In this document: positions 20,691 to 29,785 of the stretch, in pieces
Position numbering within the stretch: position 1 is the stretch's first letter
Layout: the number at the start of each line of letters is the position of its first letter
Source of the DNA: Xenorhabdus griffiniae
Lineage (GTDB): Bacteria > Pseudomonadota > Gammaproteobacteria > Enterobacterales > Enterobacteriaceae
Length of the DNA stretch: 64,000 nt
Assembly: GCF_037265215.1 (NCBI RefSeq)
Contig: NZ_CP147737.1
Span: 2,946,001-3,010,000 of the forward strand
Reading direction: 5' to 3'
Translations under genes and position numbers: made by a program
The notes under the pieces: model-generated
Database searches by the model: none
What the model was told of the DNA's origin: nothing
Seen by the model: only the letters and a program-made list of their open reading frames with translations

Positions 20691-21056
20691 GTGTCAGTCG
20701 TTGTCGGAGTGGGTGTCATCATCAATGATAAAGGCGAAATTTTACTGGGAAAACGTACCAGCCAACATGCGCCATACTGGTCAATCTTCGGTGGTCATGT
20801 TGATCCCGGCGAATCCTTTGAAGAGTGCGCGATCCGTGAAGTCAAAGAGGAAATTGACCTAACAATCCAAAATCCCAAAGTTTATGGTATTTGCAATAAT
20901 CTCGAAACCTACCGCGAGGAAGGAAAGCACACCGTTTCAGTCTGTTTGCTGGCACAGTATACCGGAGGTGAGCCGCAATTAATGGAACCTGAAAAGTGTG
21001 AACAATTAATGTGGTGTGATCCTAACCATCTTCCCGCTTCCCGAACCTCATTTTGA
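20691..21056 (+). pseudogene. Nudix hydrolase with frameshifted C-terminus
   Basis: Nucleoside-diphosphate-linked pyrophosphohydrolase family. The Nudix box is readable at about residues 37-60 (GHVDPGE, seven residues, REVKEEIDL); Asp replaces the usual Gly near its end, so full activity is uncertain. The start is GTG 20691 with GGAGG about 10 nt upstream. The frame ends at TGA 21056 in ...LPASRTSF. A tandem 7-bp duplication CTTCCCG (21030-21036 and 21037-21043) shifts the frame. Removing one copy restores a tail beginning LPEPHFEASRNAIKLWQK that runs to TAA 21114, which looks like the ancestral end. The core Nudix fold is retained, so a shorter product could still be made. Right next to the IS5-family element. 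Confidence 0.75.
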
Positions 21057-21233
21057 AGCCAGCCGTAACGCCATAAAATTGTGGCAAAAAGCACAATTCT
21101 ATTGCGCAAATTAATACCAAACTCCCTTCGGCAGGTTTTCTTAGATAGCCTGCCCTGCTTTTATATGCAAAATGCAACAAAATAAATTTAATTATTTTTC
21201 TTAATTATTTGTTTACACATATAATTTATTTAT

Positions 21234-21251
21234 GTATCGTTGCGCTAGTAC
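21234..21251 (+). promoter_or_regulatory. TrpR-operator-like site upstream of mtr
   Basis: GTATCGTTGCGCTAGTAC: the right half CTAGTAC matches the Trp repressor operator exactly, the left half weakly. It lies 30-47 bp before the mtr start, where TrpR acts in E. coli. Confidence 0.45.
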
Positions 21252-21280
21252 AAGGTAACACCATTCATCACGGAGTCTAT

Positions 21281-22525
21281 ATGACCATTGAGGTAACGCA
21301 CAATTTGAAACGCCCCTCTATATTTGGTGGCGCTATGATCATTGCCGGTACTGCTGTCGGCGCAGGTATGTTTTCCATTCCGATTGTCACATCAGGTGTC
21401 TGGTTTACAGGATCAATCATTTTGCTGTTGTATACCTGTACCTGTATGTATTTCTCTGGTCTGATGATTCTGGAAGCCAATATGAATTACCCTGCGGGTT
21501 CCAGTTTCCATACTGTTACCAAGGATTTGCTCGGCAAAGGCTGGAGTTCTCTCAATGACTTATCTATCGCTTTTGTTCTGTATATCTTAACTTATGCTTA
21601 TATTTCAGCCGGTGGATCAATTCTTTCTCACAATATCGAAAGCATTATCCCGTTACCTCAATCAATATCTGGATTATGTTTTGCCTTTATCGTTGCCTTT
21701 ATTGTTTGGGTATCGACTAAAGCCGTAGATCGCTTAAGCACTATCTTGATAGGCGGCATGGTCATTACCTTTATTATGTCCGTCGGCGGCATGTTTACTG
21801 AAGTTAAACCAGCTATCTTATTTGATCAAGCCAATACCAATTCAGACTATTTACCCTATGCTTTAGTCTCCTTACCTTATTTACTGGCTTCATTTGGCTA
21901 TCACGGTAACGTTCCTGGGCTGGTTAAGTATTACCATAAAGACAGTAAGGCCGTTACACGCAGCTTGCTATACGGGACATTAATAACATTAGCGATTTAC
22001 ATTTTATGGCAGTACGTCATTCAGGGAAATATCCCACGTGAAGCCTTTAAGCAAATCATTGCTGATGGCGGTAATATTGGTAACCTATTGCAGCAAATGG
22101 ATCATACTTCTGATAATACGGCAATAACGCAATTCTTAAATGCCTTCTCATATATGGCTTTGGCGAGTTCATTCTTAGGCGTATCATTAGGATTGTTTGA
22201 TTACCTGGCAGACTGCTTTAGATTTGATGACAATCGCAATGGCCGTTTTAAAACAGCACTGATTACATTCGTTCCCCCGACTGCATTGTCACTGATTTTT
22301 CCCAACGGTTTCCTATATGCAATCGGTTTTGCTGGCCTGGCAGCAACTATTTGGGCAGTGATTGTTCCGGCTTTAATGGCCCGGGCAAGCCGTCAACGCT
22401 TTCCGACATCCAGCTATCGGGCACCAGGCGGTAACTTTTTGATTGTTTTTGTTATCCTATTCGGTTTGATAAATGCGCTAGCACACATTCTCTCTTTGTT
22501 TGATGTGTTGCCAGTTTATCGTTAA
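21281..22525 (+). CDS. mtr: Tryptophan-specific permease Mtr
   Basis: High-affinity tryptophan-proton symporter of the hydroxy/aromatic amino acid permease family. From ATG 21281 it is 414 aa, exactly the E. coli length; the longer open frame upstream has no good start. About 11 membrane segments. Diagnostic stretches are GGAMIIAGTAVGAGMFSIPI near residue 15, SGLMILEANMNYPAGSSF, ASFGYHGNVPGLVKYY in the middle and [15 protein letters not shown] in the C-terminal third. It is paralogous to tyrP at 57 kb in this window. Confidence 0.94.
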   Translation: MTIEVTHNLKRPSIFGGAMIIAGTAVGAGMFSIPIVTSGVWFTGSIILLLYTCTCMYFSGLMILEANMNYPAGSSFHTVTKDLLGKGWSSLNDLSIAFVLYILTYAYISAGGSILSHNIESIIPLPQSISGLCFAFIVAFIVWVSTKAVDRLSTILIGGMVITFIMSVGGMFTEVKPAILFDQANTNSDYLPYALVSLPYLLASFGYHGNVPGLVKYYHKDSKAVTRSLLYGTLITLAIYILWQYVIQGNIPREAFKQIIADGGNIGNLLQQMDHTSDNTAITQFLNAFSYMALASSFLGVSLGLFDYLADCFRFDDNRNGRFKTALITFVPPTALSLIFPNGFLYAIGFAGLAATIWAVIVPALMARASRQRFPTSSYRAPGGNFLIVFVILFGLINALAHILSLFDVLPVYR

Positions 22526-22536
22526 TATTTTTCTTC

Positions 22537-22560
22537 TACCCCAGTATTTTTACTGGGGTA
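22537..22560 (+). terminator. Hairpin terminator of mtr
   Basis: TACCCCAGTA-TTTT-TACTGGGGTA, a perfect 10-bp stem 12 nt after the mtr stop; the T run after it is weak. Confidence 0.6.
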
Positions 22561-22655
22561 TACATTCACCTCTTGCCTAATAGACCAACTGCGAGTAATT
22601 TTGTCGCCACTTAAATATTCATTCCACTATTTCCTTGTTTCTACGGAAGGTATCT

Positions 22656-23228
22656 ATGGCTAAAGCCAATGAAATTAAGCGCGGCGCTGCAATCAGCTAC
22701 AATGGAAAGCTATTATTAGTTAAAGACATCGATATTCAATCACCTAGCGCACGCGGTGCCAGCACGCTATATAAGATGCGTTTTACTGATATTCGTACTG
22801 GTCAAAAAGTGGAAGAACGTTTCAAAGGTGATGACATTCTTGAAACCATCACATTGACCCGCCGTAGTGTCAGTTTTTCTTATATTGATGGTGATGAATA
22901 TATCTTTATGGATGACGAAGATTTCACCCCTTATCACTTCAAAAAAGATCAAATCGAAGAAGAACTGTTATTTATTCCCGAAGAAGGTCTGCCAGGAATG
23001 CAGGTCCTGACAATGGACGGGCAATTGTTAGCACTTGAATTGCCCCAAACTGTTGATATGGTCATTGAGGAGACATCACCAGGTATTAAGGGGGCATCAG
23101 CGAGTGCTCGCACTAAACCGGCTAAAATGAGTACAGGATTGACTATTCAAGTTCCTGAATATTTGAGTTCTGGTGAAAAAATCCGCATTCATATTGCAGA
23201 GCGTCGCTATATGGGACGTTGTGACTAA
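22656..23228 (+). CDS. yeiP: Elongation factor P-like protein (EfpL/YeiP)
   Basis: EF-P paralogue that binds the ribosome and relieves stalling at difficult peptide bonds. 190 aa, as in E. coli. Three OB/KOW-type domains: the N-terminus [17 protein letters not shown], the tip loop [15 protein letters not shown] where EF-P proper would carry its modified residue, the block [15 protein letters not shown], and the C-terminal [21 protein letters not shown] precedes ATG 22656. In E. coli yeiP also lies near the fru genes and lpxT-mepS. Confidence 0.96.
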   Translation: MAKANEIKRGAAISYNGKLLLVKDIDIQSPSARGASTLYKMRFTDIRTGQKVEERFKGDDILETITLTRRSVSFSYIDGDEYIFMDDEDFTPYHFKKDQIEEELLFIPEEGLPGMQVLTMDGQLLALELPQTVDMVIEETSPGIKGASASARTKPAKMSTGLTIQVPEYLSSGEKIRIHIAERRYMGRCD

Positions 23229-23244
23229 TTCTTGATCCTTAAAT

Positions 23245-23294
23245 ATGAGTTGCTCTTTGTATCGAACGTTATTCTCATCAAAAGAGCAACTCAT
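23245..23294. terminator. Hairpin between convergent yeiP and the pilin-like gene
   Basis: ATGAGTTGCTCTT pairs perfectly with AAGAGCAACTCAT across a 24-nt loop. No long T run, so it may act as a processing or stability element rather than a classical terminator. Confidence 0.5.
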
Positions 23295-23305
23295 AGTCGT
23301 TGAAG

Positions 23306-23617
23306 TTAGAAGTAATCCACATTAACAATTGCCACACGTTTCTGATTGTCAGTCCACTTCACTCTGGAAACACCGATGTTACCAGGAAGCATGACATCGC
23401 CTTTCGTTTTGTGAGTTGAAATGATGTGTTTAACAGTGAGATTTTTACCTAATCGATAGCAAGAGATATTGGCTTGAGTGTTTGATATAACAACTTGACA
23501 TCCTGGATCAACAATCGCACCTGAAAACCGAATGATTCCTCCGTTAGATTCGGCATATCCATAAGAAAGCCATGAAACCAATAAACAACTCATTAACAGC
23601 TTAAGATAATTTTTCAT
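23306..23617 (-). CDS. Small secreted pilin-like protein
   Basis: 103 aa with a clear signal peptide (about residues 1-22, ending SYGYA). The mature part starts GGIIRFSGAIVDPGCQ, the pattern seen at the start of chaperone-usher pilin domains, and has two cysteines, Cys40 and Cys53, in C-x12-CYRLGK. It is only about 80 residues when mature, half the size of a normal pilin, and there is no usher or chaperone gene nearby. A related gene lies 280 bp upstream on the same strand. I infer a periplasmic or surface role; the function is unknown. Confidence 0.7.
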   Translation of the reverse strand: MKNYLKLLMSCLLVSWLSYGYAESNGGIIRFSGAIVDPGCQVVISNTQANISCYRLGKNLTVKHIISTHKTKGDVMLPGNIGVSRVKWTDNQKRVAIVNVDYF

Positions 23618-23899
23618 GGTTACCTCACTTTCGTTTTTCCATTAACTAAAACTCAGCTACCTTTTATTCCTTCATCTCCATAATAACTATTTCACGTAAG
23701 AAAAATACGACATTGAGAACTTTTATTGATAAATATCAAAAGTCATTTTTTAATTAAAAAATAGGCACACTATTATTATTGATTAATTCACAAAACTGTT
23801 ATTAATAATCATTATTTGAACTAAATCACGGATAAGTTTATTGATTTTATATTATATTATTTAGCTAAAATAAATAATTATTATACTTTTATGTAACAT
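23618..23899. other. AT-rich spacer between the two pilin-like genes
   Basis: 282 bp, strongly AT-rich, with no ORF or repeat copy; it presumably carries a promoter for the gene ending at 23306. Confidence 0.4.
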
Positions 23900-24235
23900 T
23901 TAATGATAAGTTATAGTAACAATACCCAATTCCTTATTTTTTCCGACCCATTTTATTTCTTCTGTTCCAATATGTTTTTCCATAGATAATGGAGATTTAC
24001 TATCCTTTTGATATTCTAATCTTTTTTCTTTAGTTAACTGTTTACCAATATACCAACAGACCATTTCAGTATGCTTTTTATCCCAACTCAGTTGGCACGG
24101 GGACTCAACGATAACACCATGGAAGTAAATAGTGCCAGAACTGGAGGATGATGGAGAATTCGCCATTACAGGATAATAAGATAAAGACACGAACAAAAAA
24201 GTTGTCATTTTTCGTAACATTAGCAACATAAGCAT
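23900..24235 (-). CDS. Small secreted pilin-like protein, paralogue of the gene at 23306
   Basis: 111 aa; the signal peptide ends about YYPVMA, followed by a Ser-rich linker. The mature region GTIYFHGVIVESPCQL then C-x13-CWYIGKQLT aligns with the gene at 23306, and both end in a hydrophobic beta strand (IVTITYH here). The start is ambiguous: ATG 24235 is only 4 nt after GGAGG, while ATG 24229 is 10 nt after it. The surroundings are AT-rich and lack secretion genes. Function unknown. Confidence 0.68.
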   Translation of the reverse strand: MLMLLMLRKMTTFLFVSLSYYPVMANSPSSSSSGTIYFHGVIVESPCQLSWDKKHTEMVCWYIGKQLTKEKRLEYQKDSKSPLSMEKHIGTEEIKWVGKNKELGIVTITYH

Positions 24236-24564
24236 TCAACCTCCACAACAAGTATTATTATCTTTTTTTCAACTTTAGCCCCGCGCTAATTTGAAAACCA
24301 GATAATGGCGTAACGCTCTGCTATATAACGATATAACGTCAAATGAAACTTTTTCTTTATACTTTTTATTAATTCGAACCACAATTCGATATAATATTCT
24401 AATAAGTTAGAATATGATAAAATCAATTGATAGTTATTTAATAATAGTCAGGTGCTGACATTGCATCAAATATATATTATCGGTACTGCCGTAGTGATTT
24501 AGCTATTTTTCCGATATCATAAATCTATTTACATATTTGATAACAATAAAGTTTAGCGGTGAAC
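24236..24564. other. AT-rich intergenic region
   Basis: About 330 bp without a supportable gene. It contains the GGAGG ribosome site and promoter region of the pilin-like gene; nothing else recognised. Confidence 0.4.
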
Positions 24565-24669
24565 TATACCAATCTAACTTCAAGATGTGTGTGATTTATC
24601 CGCGCGAAGCGGGGAGAAATCAGGTTTCATATCGTGTTGTAAATTGCAACCTGAAGTTGCATGCGTATA
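24565..24669. repeat. Palindromic TA-repeat copy 4 (inverted)
   Basis: Full-length copy in the opposite orientation: TATACCAATCTAACTTCAAG first, GCATGCGTATA last, with a CGCGAAGCGGGG centre. A 64-codon open frame across it is not a gene. Confidence 0.92.
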
Positions 24670-24804
24670 TACAAATATACTGATATAGCTATCTCTTAAC
24701 CACAGCATCTGATGGTGATTACGCTTTCTCATAAATTTTGTTATAGTCCTTTCCCAAGTTAATCTGTCTACCAAGCTCCACTTTACGTGTTAAATAGGTA
24801 TCTC

Positions 24805-25509
24805 ATGACTCGCAGTCACCCGTTCGCTATATTTATTCTCAATATCCTTGGTATTGCTCTGTTCCTCTCATGGTACTTGCCTGAGAATCACGGTTTTTGG
24901 TTCCACATTGATTCTACTATTTTTTATTTTTTCAATGAAAAATTATTACCCGATTCGAAATTTTCCCTATTTGTCGCTATCGCGAATGTCAGGGCATTCG
25001 ATGTCATATCACTTTTATGCATGGGCTTACTTTATTACAGCGCGTTTCGCAAACAAGACTACACCGGCAAGCGCCGACTTTTCATGATTGGGCTAGTGAT
25101 GCTGATCTCTGCCATTATCATTAATCAAATAGGCCATCAAATCCCCGTCAGCCGTCCAAGTCCAACGCTGACATTTGAAAATGTTAATCGCATCAACGAA
25201 ATGACCAGTTGGCATACAAAAGACTCCTCTAAAGACAGTTTCCCTGGTGATCACGGATTAATGCTCTTAATTTTCAGCAGCTTCATTCTGCGTTATATTT
25301 CCCGCAGTGCATTCTGCATTGCTCTACTGATTATGGTTGCTTTTGCTCTTCCCCGTGTTATGGCAGGTGCTCACTGGTTTACAGATATTGCAGTAGGCTC
25401 TTTATCTTTAACGTTGATCGGCATGAGCTGGATATTGCTCACCCCATTAAGTGATATGATGGCAACATGGCTAGACAAAAAATTACCGCATATTAGACGC
25501 GATAATTAA
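24805..25509 (+). CDS. lpxT: Lipid A 1-diphosphate synthase LpxT
   Basis: PAP2-superfamily inner-membrane enzyme that moves a phosphate from undecaprenyl diphosphate to the 1-position of Kdo2-lipid A on the periplasmic side. 234 aa with about six membrane segments. The acid-phosphatase motifs are visible: GHQIPVSRPSP (motif 1), SFPGDHGLMLL (motif 2) and PRVMAGAHWFTDIAVG (motif 3, catalytic His). ATG 24805 follows AGGT and gives the typical N-terminus; an upstream in-frame start is less likely. Next to mepS as in E. coli. Confidence 0.92.
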   Translation: MTRSHPFAIFILNILGIALFLSWYLPENHGFWFHIDSTIFYFFNEKLLPDSKFSLFVAIANVRAFDVISLLCMGLLYYSAFRKQDYTGKRRLFMIGLVMLISAIIINQIGHQIPVSRPSPTLTFENVNRINEMTSWHTKDSSKDSFPGDHGLMLLIFSSFILRYISRSAFCIALLIMVAFALPRVMAGAHWFTDIAVGSLSLTLIGMSWILLTPLSDMMATWLDKKLPHIRRDN

Positions 25510-25852
25510 ACTCATAATATTGAGGAGATGCCTGTTATCTCCTCAATATCATCTTATACTGTTCAAAACAGTATAAAATAGCAACAAACCATTCTAACCT
25601 ATTAGTTCCTAACCCAATTTTTTGTAAAGAACTCTTTTTGTCTCTCGCTTTTTACTCATGATTTCAGTAATCTTTTCTGCGTCCTGTTTATTAAAATAAT
25701 ATGTTTTGTAAAGATAATAATAAAATGTGTTTCTTCGCACACTTTATGGACAAGAAATTTGTTAATTCACCCTATTCTGACTAGGCTTTAGAACATTTAG
25801 TGTTTTCATGGTGGTGAAAGTCACGTTAAGGACTGCAAGGAAAAATCAATAA
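25510..25852. other. Intergenic region between lpxT and mepS
   Basis: 343 bp holding the two hairpins just described and then AT-rich sequence that should include the mepS promoter. No ORF seen. Confidence 0.4.
25517..25549 (+). terminator. Hairpin after lpxT
   Basis: ATATTGAGGAGA pairs perfectly with TCTCCTCAATAT, 8 nt after the stop. A second smaller hairpin, TATACTGTT/AACAGTATA, follows at about 25556-25577. T runs are short. Confidence 0.6.
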
Positions 25853-26440
25853 ATGGTTAAATCTAAACCAACACTGAGATACATCTTGCGGCTGATACCC
25901 GCAATCATAGCGGCAGCAGCACTGACCGCATGTAGTTCACCAGATTCTAACCTACGCAATAAACAAACTGAGACGCATGCAGTAAACACTGGAAAACATT
26001 ATTTACTGCAAGCATCTCAGGATGAATTTGAAACTCTGGTCAACAAGTTAGATATTAAGTCTAAAATACTCAATCAATACGCTGACTGGAAAGGTGTAGC
26101 CTATCGGCTAGGTGGAAACACCAAACGCGGTATCGATTGTTCCGCTTTTGTGCAACGTACTTTTCATGATCAATTTGGTATGGAGTTACCACGTTCCACA
26201 TTAGAACAACAAAATATAGGGCAAACCGTGAGTCGCTCTAAATTACGGGCTGGTGACTTGGTACTGTTTAAGACAGGAGTTCGTAGGCGCCATGTCGGTA
26301 TCTACATCGGCAATAATCAATTTGTCCATGCTTCAACCAGTAATGGGGTTATCGTTTCCAAATTGACCGATACTTACTGGAGTAAACGCTACTATGGAGC
26401 CAGACGAGTGTTATCAGATAACATAAAAACCTCGGTTTGA
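25853..26440 (+). CDS. mepS: Murein DD-endopeptidase MepS (Spr)
   Basis: Outer-membrane lipoprotein of the NlpC/P60 family that cuts D-Ala-mDAP crosslinks so the wall can expand; in E. coli it is degraded by NlpI-Prc. 195 aa. The lipobox LTAC gives a lipidated cysteine at about residue 27. The catalytic Cys is in [12 protein letters not shown], the His in [10 protein letters not shown], and the third polar residue in [10 protein letters not shown]. Followed by a strong terminator. Confidence 0.96.
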   Translation: MVKSKPTLRYILRLIPAIIAAAALTACSSPDSNLRNKQTETHAVNTGKHYLLQASQDEFETLVNKLDIKSKILNQYADWKGVAYRLGGNTKRGIDCSAFVQRTFHDQFGMELPRSTLEQQNIGQTVSRSKLRAGDLVLFKTGVRRRHVGIYIGNNQFVHASTSNGVIVSKLTDTYWSKRYYGARRVLSDNIKTSV

Positions 26441-26473
26441 CGGACACCTAACGTATCTTTCCTTGCAGACATT

Positions 26474-26504
26474 AAAAAACGCTTCCATTTAAGAAGCGTT
26501 TTTT
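26474..26504. terminator. Bidirectional terminator between mepS and yejG
   Basis: AAAAAACGCTTC pairs with GAAGCGTTTTTT, with A/T runs at both ends, between two convergent genes. Confidence 0.9.
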
Positions 26505-26518
26505 ATCAATGGGTAAAA

Positions 26519-26863
26519 TCATAGTGGGTACAGCGCAGTTATATTTTCTGCAATTGCAGCACCTAACGTCTTCAAACGACATATCACTGCACTCTCATCT
26601 TCCTTAGCAAAAAACAAACAGGGTTCTCCCTCCCACTCAATCACAGCACTCGGTATTTGCATATCAGCAATAGACTGATTAATAACATGCAAAATTTCCC
26701 GTGCTTTTTCACCCTCATGGCTTAATAATTTCAGCCCCATTAGGCTATTTCCTAAATCTGTCTCTTCTGCTGGTAAAATCTCAACTTTTGTACCAACGAA
26801 GCCAGTTGACCACCGATAACTTTGCGGCAGTCTGTGTACTACCGAAAGTTGGATATTATTCAC
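26519..26863 (-). CDS. yejG: YejG family protein
   Basis: 114 aa, the same length as E. coli YejG. The conserved N-terminal block LSVVHRLPQSYRWSTGFVG and the later WEGEPCLFFAKEDESAV identify the family. No signal peptide or membrane segment. Biochemical role not known; variants have been linked to aminoglycoside tolerance in E. coli. Adjacent to bcr as in E. coli. Confidence 0.9.
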   Translation of the reverse strand: MNNIQLSVVHRLPQSYRWSTGFVGTKVEILPAEETDLGNSLMGLKLLSHEGEKAREILHVINQSIADMQIPSAVIEWEGEPCLFFAKEDESAVICRLKTLGAAIAENITALYPL

Positions 26864-27349
26864 GTATCATTCCTATCAGAAACAACATTAATACATCTAA
26901 CCACCAGCTGTAGATTATCGATTCGTCAAAACCGAATAACCACCCAACAAAAAAGTAAATAAAAGGTTAAAATAAAAATCGTGTTACCGCACTTACTTCA
27001 CTTCCTGCTTTAAAAAAAGTGCGACCCAGCTCGCATTTTATATATATTTATACTGTTTAGGTAAAAAATTCAACTTATTTTTATGCAAAACAGCAACCTT
27101 TAATTCAAGATTTATTTACATATTTGTTTCTTTCAAATGTTACTGAATGCCAATAGAACCACAATCTTTTTATTTACAATAGGTTAAATAATGACAACCC
27201 TATAACCTTCCATAGACATAAAGCCATTATTATAAATTAACAAAAAAGCAACATTTCAGCGTTAACCTGATATGATAGTATTAAAAATTTCCTCCATTTT
27301 TTGATGATTACTCGATATTTCCTGTTTATCAGGTTAATCAATAACCCTC
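26864..27349. other. Intergenic region upstream of yejG
   Basis: About 490 bp of AT-rich DNA with no supportable gene. It must contain the yejG promoter; no strong operator or hairpin recognised. Confidence 0.4.
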
Positions 27350-27453
27350 TATACCCATCTCACTTCAAGATGCACATGTTTCTCCCCGCTTCGCGGCGAG
27401 AAACAATGAGTTATGTTGTCTTATAATGAGCAACTTGAAAGGTAACGCGTATA
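27350..27453. repeat. Palindromic TA-repeat copy 5 (variant right half)
   Basis: Left end TATACCCATCTCACTTCAAG and the CCCCGCTTCGCGGCG centre are standard. The right half differs (ATGAGTTATGTTGTC, then CAACTTGAAAGGTAACGCGTATA) and matches the outer part of the composite copy at 39711. This defines a second subtype. Confidence 0.88.
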
Positions 27454-27490
27454 AAGGCTCAAAGCACTTTAGGAAAAACACTTAAATAAA

Positions 27491-27521
27491 AAAGGCCATC
27501 CCCTATTGGCAGATGGCCTTT
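27491..27521 (-). terminator. Terminator of bcr
   Basis: AAAGGCCATC pairs with GATGGCCTTT; the A run to its left (27484-27492) makes the U tract for minus-strand transcription. Confidence 0.85.
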
Positions 27522-27583
27522 AAAAACATTTTATACCTGAACTGGATTATTCTCAGAACACGACACTTTATTTATGATGCTGA

Positions 27584-28774
27584 TTATTTATACGATTCAC
27601 TACGTGCATAGATAATAAGCATCATTGCTAATGTCACACATAATGCCATTGAGCCTACCATCGGCCAGGCATTCTCCTCAGGCAATAGAGACAAAATAGC
27701 GCCCACCGATGCAGCGATGCTAAAACGGATGGTTCCTGCCAGTGAAGAAACTGTTCCGGCCATGTGGGGATAATCGTCCAACACAACAGCCATCGTGTTA
27801 GACGTAATCATGGAAATTCCGCTGATATAAATGGCAACGCCCATAACCAGAGAAATAAATCCCAGATCAAACAAGGTGCTAAACAATAACCATAATCCCA
27901 CGACAAATTGAATAAACAGCCCAATATGCAACATTTTTAATGGGCCATATTTGCGTACACACTGACTATTGATAGTTGCCATGATGAACAGAAAAATAAT
28001 ATTCAGCCCGAAATAATAACCAAAATGCTGCGCAGGTACACCGTTCAATTTGATGTATACAAATGCCCCAACACTGAGAAAAGAGAACATTCCAGCAAAG
28101 GAAAAACCACTCGCTAAGATGTAACAAAGTACCTGGCGTTGCCGAAACAGCATGACGAACTGTCTTACAGTAGTTTTTAAGTTAAATTTTTGCCTTTTCT
28201 CTTTAGGTAATGTCTCTTCTATGAAGAGAGCCACTAGGGTAACAGTAATGACTGCAACCAGGGCAATCGACCAGAAAATAGCATGCCAGTTAAACCATAC
28301 CATCAATATCCCACCCAACATGGGAGCCAATAACGGGGCGATGATCATCACCAATGTCACAAAAGACATGCTGCGGGAAAACTCCTCTTTTGTGAATCTA
28401 TCGCGCATCAAAGCATTGATGACAACACCGGCAGCCGCAGCAGAAAATCCATGTAAGAAACGCATGGAAATAAAGGTATCAATATCTTGCGCTAAAGCAC
28501 ATGCAGCAGAAGAGATAGCAAAAACAATGACACCTCCCAAAATGACTGGCTTACGTCCTAAGCTATCCGACATTGGCCCATAAATCATTTGTCCAATAGC
28601 AAAACCCAAAATATAGCTACTCAACGTCATCTGTACCAAACCATCACTGACACCAAAACTCTCAGCAATCGTTGGCATACTCGGCAAATACATATCAATT
28701 GCCAATGGCATTAACATAGAAAGCAAACCAAGGATCAAAACTAATCCCAAATAGGACGAACGCTGTTGTTGCAC
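27584..28774 (-). CDS. bcr: Bcr/CflA family multidrug efflux MFS transporter
   Basis: Drug-proton antiporter of the DHA1 type; E. coli Bcr exports bicyclomycin, sulfathiazole and cysteine. 396 aa with 12 hydrophobic segments. Motif A GPMSDSLGRKPVILGG (about residues 66-81) is intact; PLAIDMYLPSMPTIAESFG in helix 1 is typical of Bcr. It lies directly upstream of... rsuA's 3' side, in the same yejG-bcr-rsuA order as E. coli, with only 33 bp between the two genes, so they may be co-transcribed. Confidence 0.93.
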   Translation of the reverse strand: MQQQRSSYLGLVLILGLLSMLMPLAIDMYLPSMPTIAESFGVSDGLVQMTLSSYILGFAIGQMIYGPMSDSLGRKPVILGGVIVFAISSAACALAQDIDTFISMRFLHGFSAAAAGVVINALMRDRFTKEEFSRSMSFVTLVMIIAPLLAPMLGGILMVWFNWHAIFWSIALVAVITVTLVALFIEETLPKEKRQKFNLKTTVRQFVMLFRQRQVLCYILASGFSFAGMFSFLSVGAFVYIKLNGVPAQHFGYYFGLNIIFLFIMATINSQCVRKYGPLKMLHIGLFIQFVVGLWLLFSTLFDLGFISLVMGVAIYISGISMITSNTMAVVLDDYPHMAGTVSSLAGTIRFSIAASVGAILSLLPEENAWPMVGSMALCVTLAMMLIIYARSESYK

Positions 28775-28807
28775 GCAGTTACTCCTGAATCAATTGAAGG
28801 ATAAAAA

Positions 28808-29515
28808 TTAAGGGGTTGGCATTTGTATGCTGTTGATCTCATTATCAGTCAGCGCCCGATATTCTCCTGGCTCTAATGCCGGATCGAGATAAATTTCGCC
28901 GATTCGCTCCCGATGAAGAGCAACAACATGATTTCCCACTGCGGCAAACATGCGTTTTACTTGGTGATAACGTCCTTCGCTAATAGTCAAACGAACACGT
29001 TGAGGCTCGATAATTTCCATTTGTGCGGGTTTTGTCAGTGTTTTTTCCCCATTTAACTGCACCCCTGCCAAAAATTTTTGCGCAGTATCCCCAGAGACTG
29101 GATGTTCCAATGTCACAAGATAAGTTTTTTCGCAGTGATGTTTAGGGGATGTAATACGGTGCGACCATTGACCATCATCAGTCAACAAAACCAACCCTGT
29201 CGTATCGATATCCAAACGCCCTGCTGAATGTAATTTATGAGCAACAGGCTCATCGATAAAATACAAAATTGTCGGGTTTGCCGGATCATCTGTCGAACAT
29301 ACATATCCCTGGGGTTTATTCAGCATGAAATAACGTGGACCATTGAGTTGTTGCAATATCGTGCCATCATAGGCAACTTGCTGATTAGGCTTCAATTTAT
29401 AGGCTCCTGTTTTGATGACCTCATCATCGACAGTGACTAGCCCTGCCCGCAACTCGCGCCCCACATCGTTGCGGCTAATACCTAATTGTTGTGATAAAAA
29501 TTTATCCAATCGCAT
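28808..29515 (-). CDS. rsuA: 16S rRNA pseudouridine(516) synthase
   Basis: Makes pseudouridine 516 in 16S rRNA during 30S assembly. From ATG 29515 it is 235 aa (E. coli 231). The S4 RNA-binding domain is at the N-terminus ([20 protein letters not shown]), and the catalytic Asp is in [36 protein letters not shown] in the C-terminal third is characteristic. The frame is open back to 29599, but the added residues are not conserved, so the internal ATG is chosen. Confidence 0.95.
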   Translation of the reverse strand: MRLDKFLSQQLGISRNDVGRELRAGLVTVDDEVIKTGAYKLKPNQQVAYDGTILQQLNGPRYFMLNKPQGYVCSTDDPANPTILYFIDEPVAHKLHSAGRLDIDTTGLVLLTDDGQWSHRITSPKHHCEKTYLVTLEHPVSGDTAQKFLAGVQLNGEKTLTKPAQMEIIEPQRVRLTISEGRYHQVKRMFAAVGNHVVALHRERIGEIYLDPALEPGEYRALTDNEINSIQMPTP

Positions 29516-29785
29516 GAATAGATGTACCTGACAAAAATAAACACAGATGAACATGTCCTTGATATTATGAACAACCTCAAGGCCACTATTGGGATACAAG
29601 ATTAAACAGATAATTTATAGAAAAATCATCACGCCAGTAACTATAGCAACAATAAGTTACACGTTATAGCCCACCTGATCCTAAAAAAATAATGGTGAAT
29701 GATTTCTCAACGGCAGGCTTCAAAGAAAAATGTTATTCTCTACCGTAATTATCTTTTACCTGATATTTGTGACAGTAACATAAAA

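Noticed and set aside
24580..24774. 64-codon ORF on the minus strand
   Set aside because: It is read through palindromic repeat copy 4 and has no recognisable protein features.
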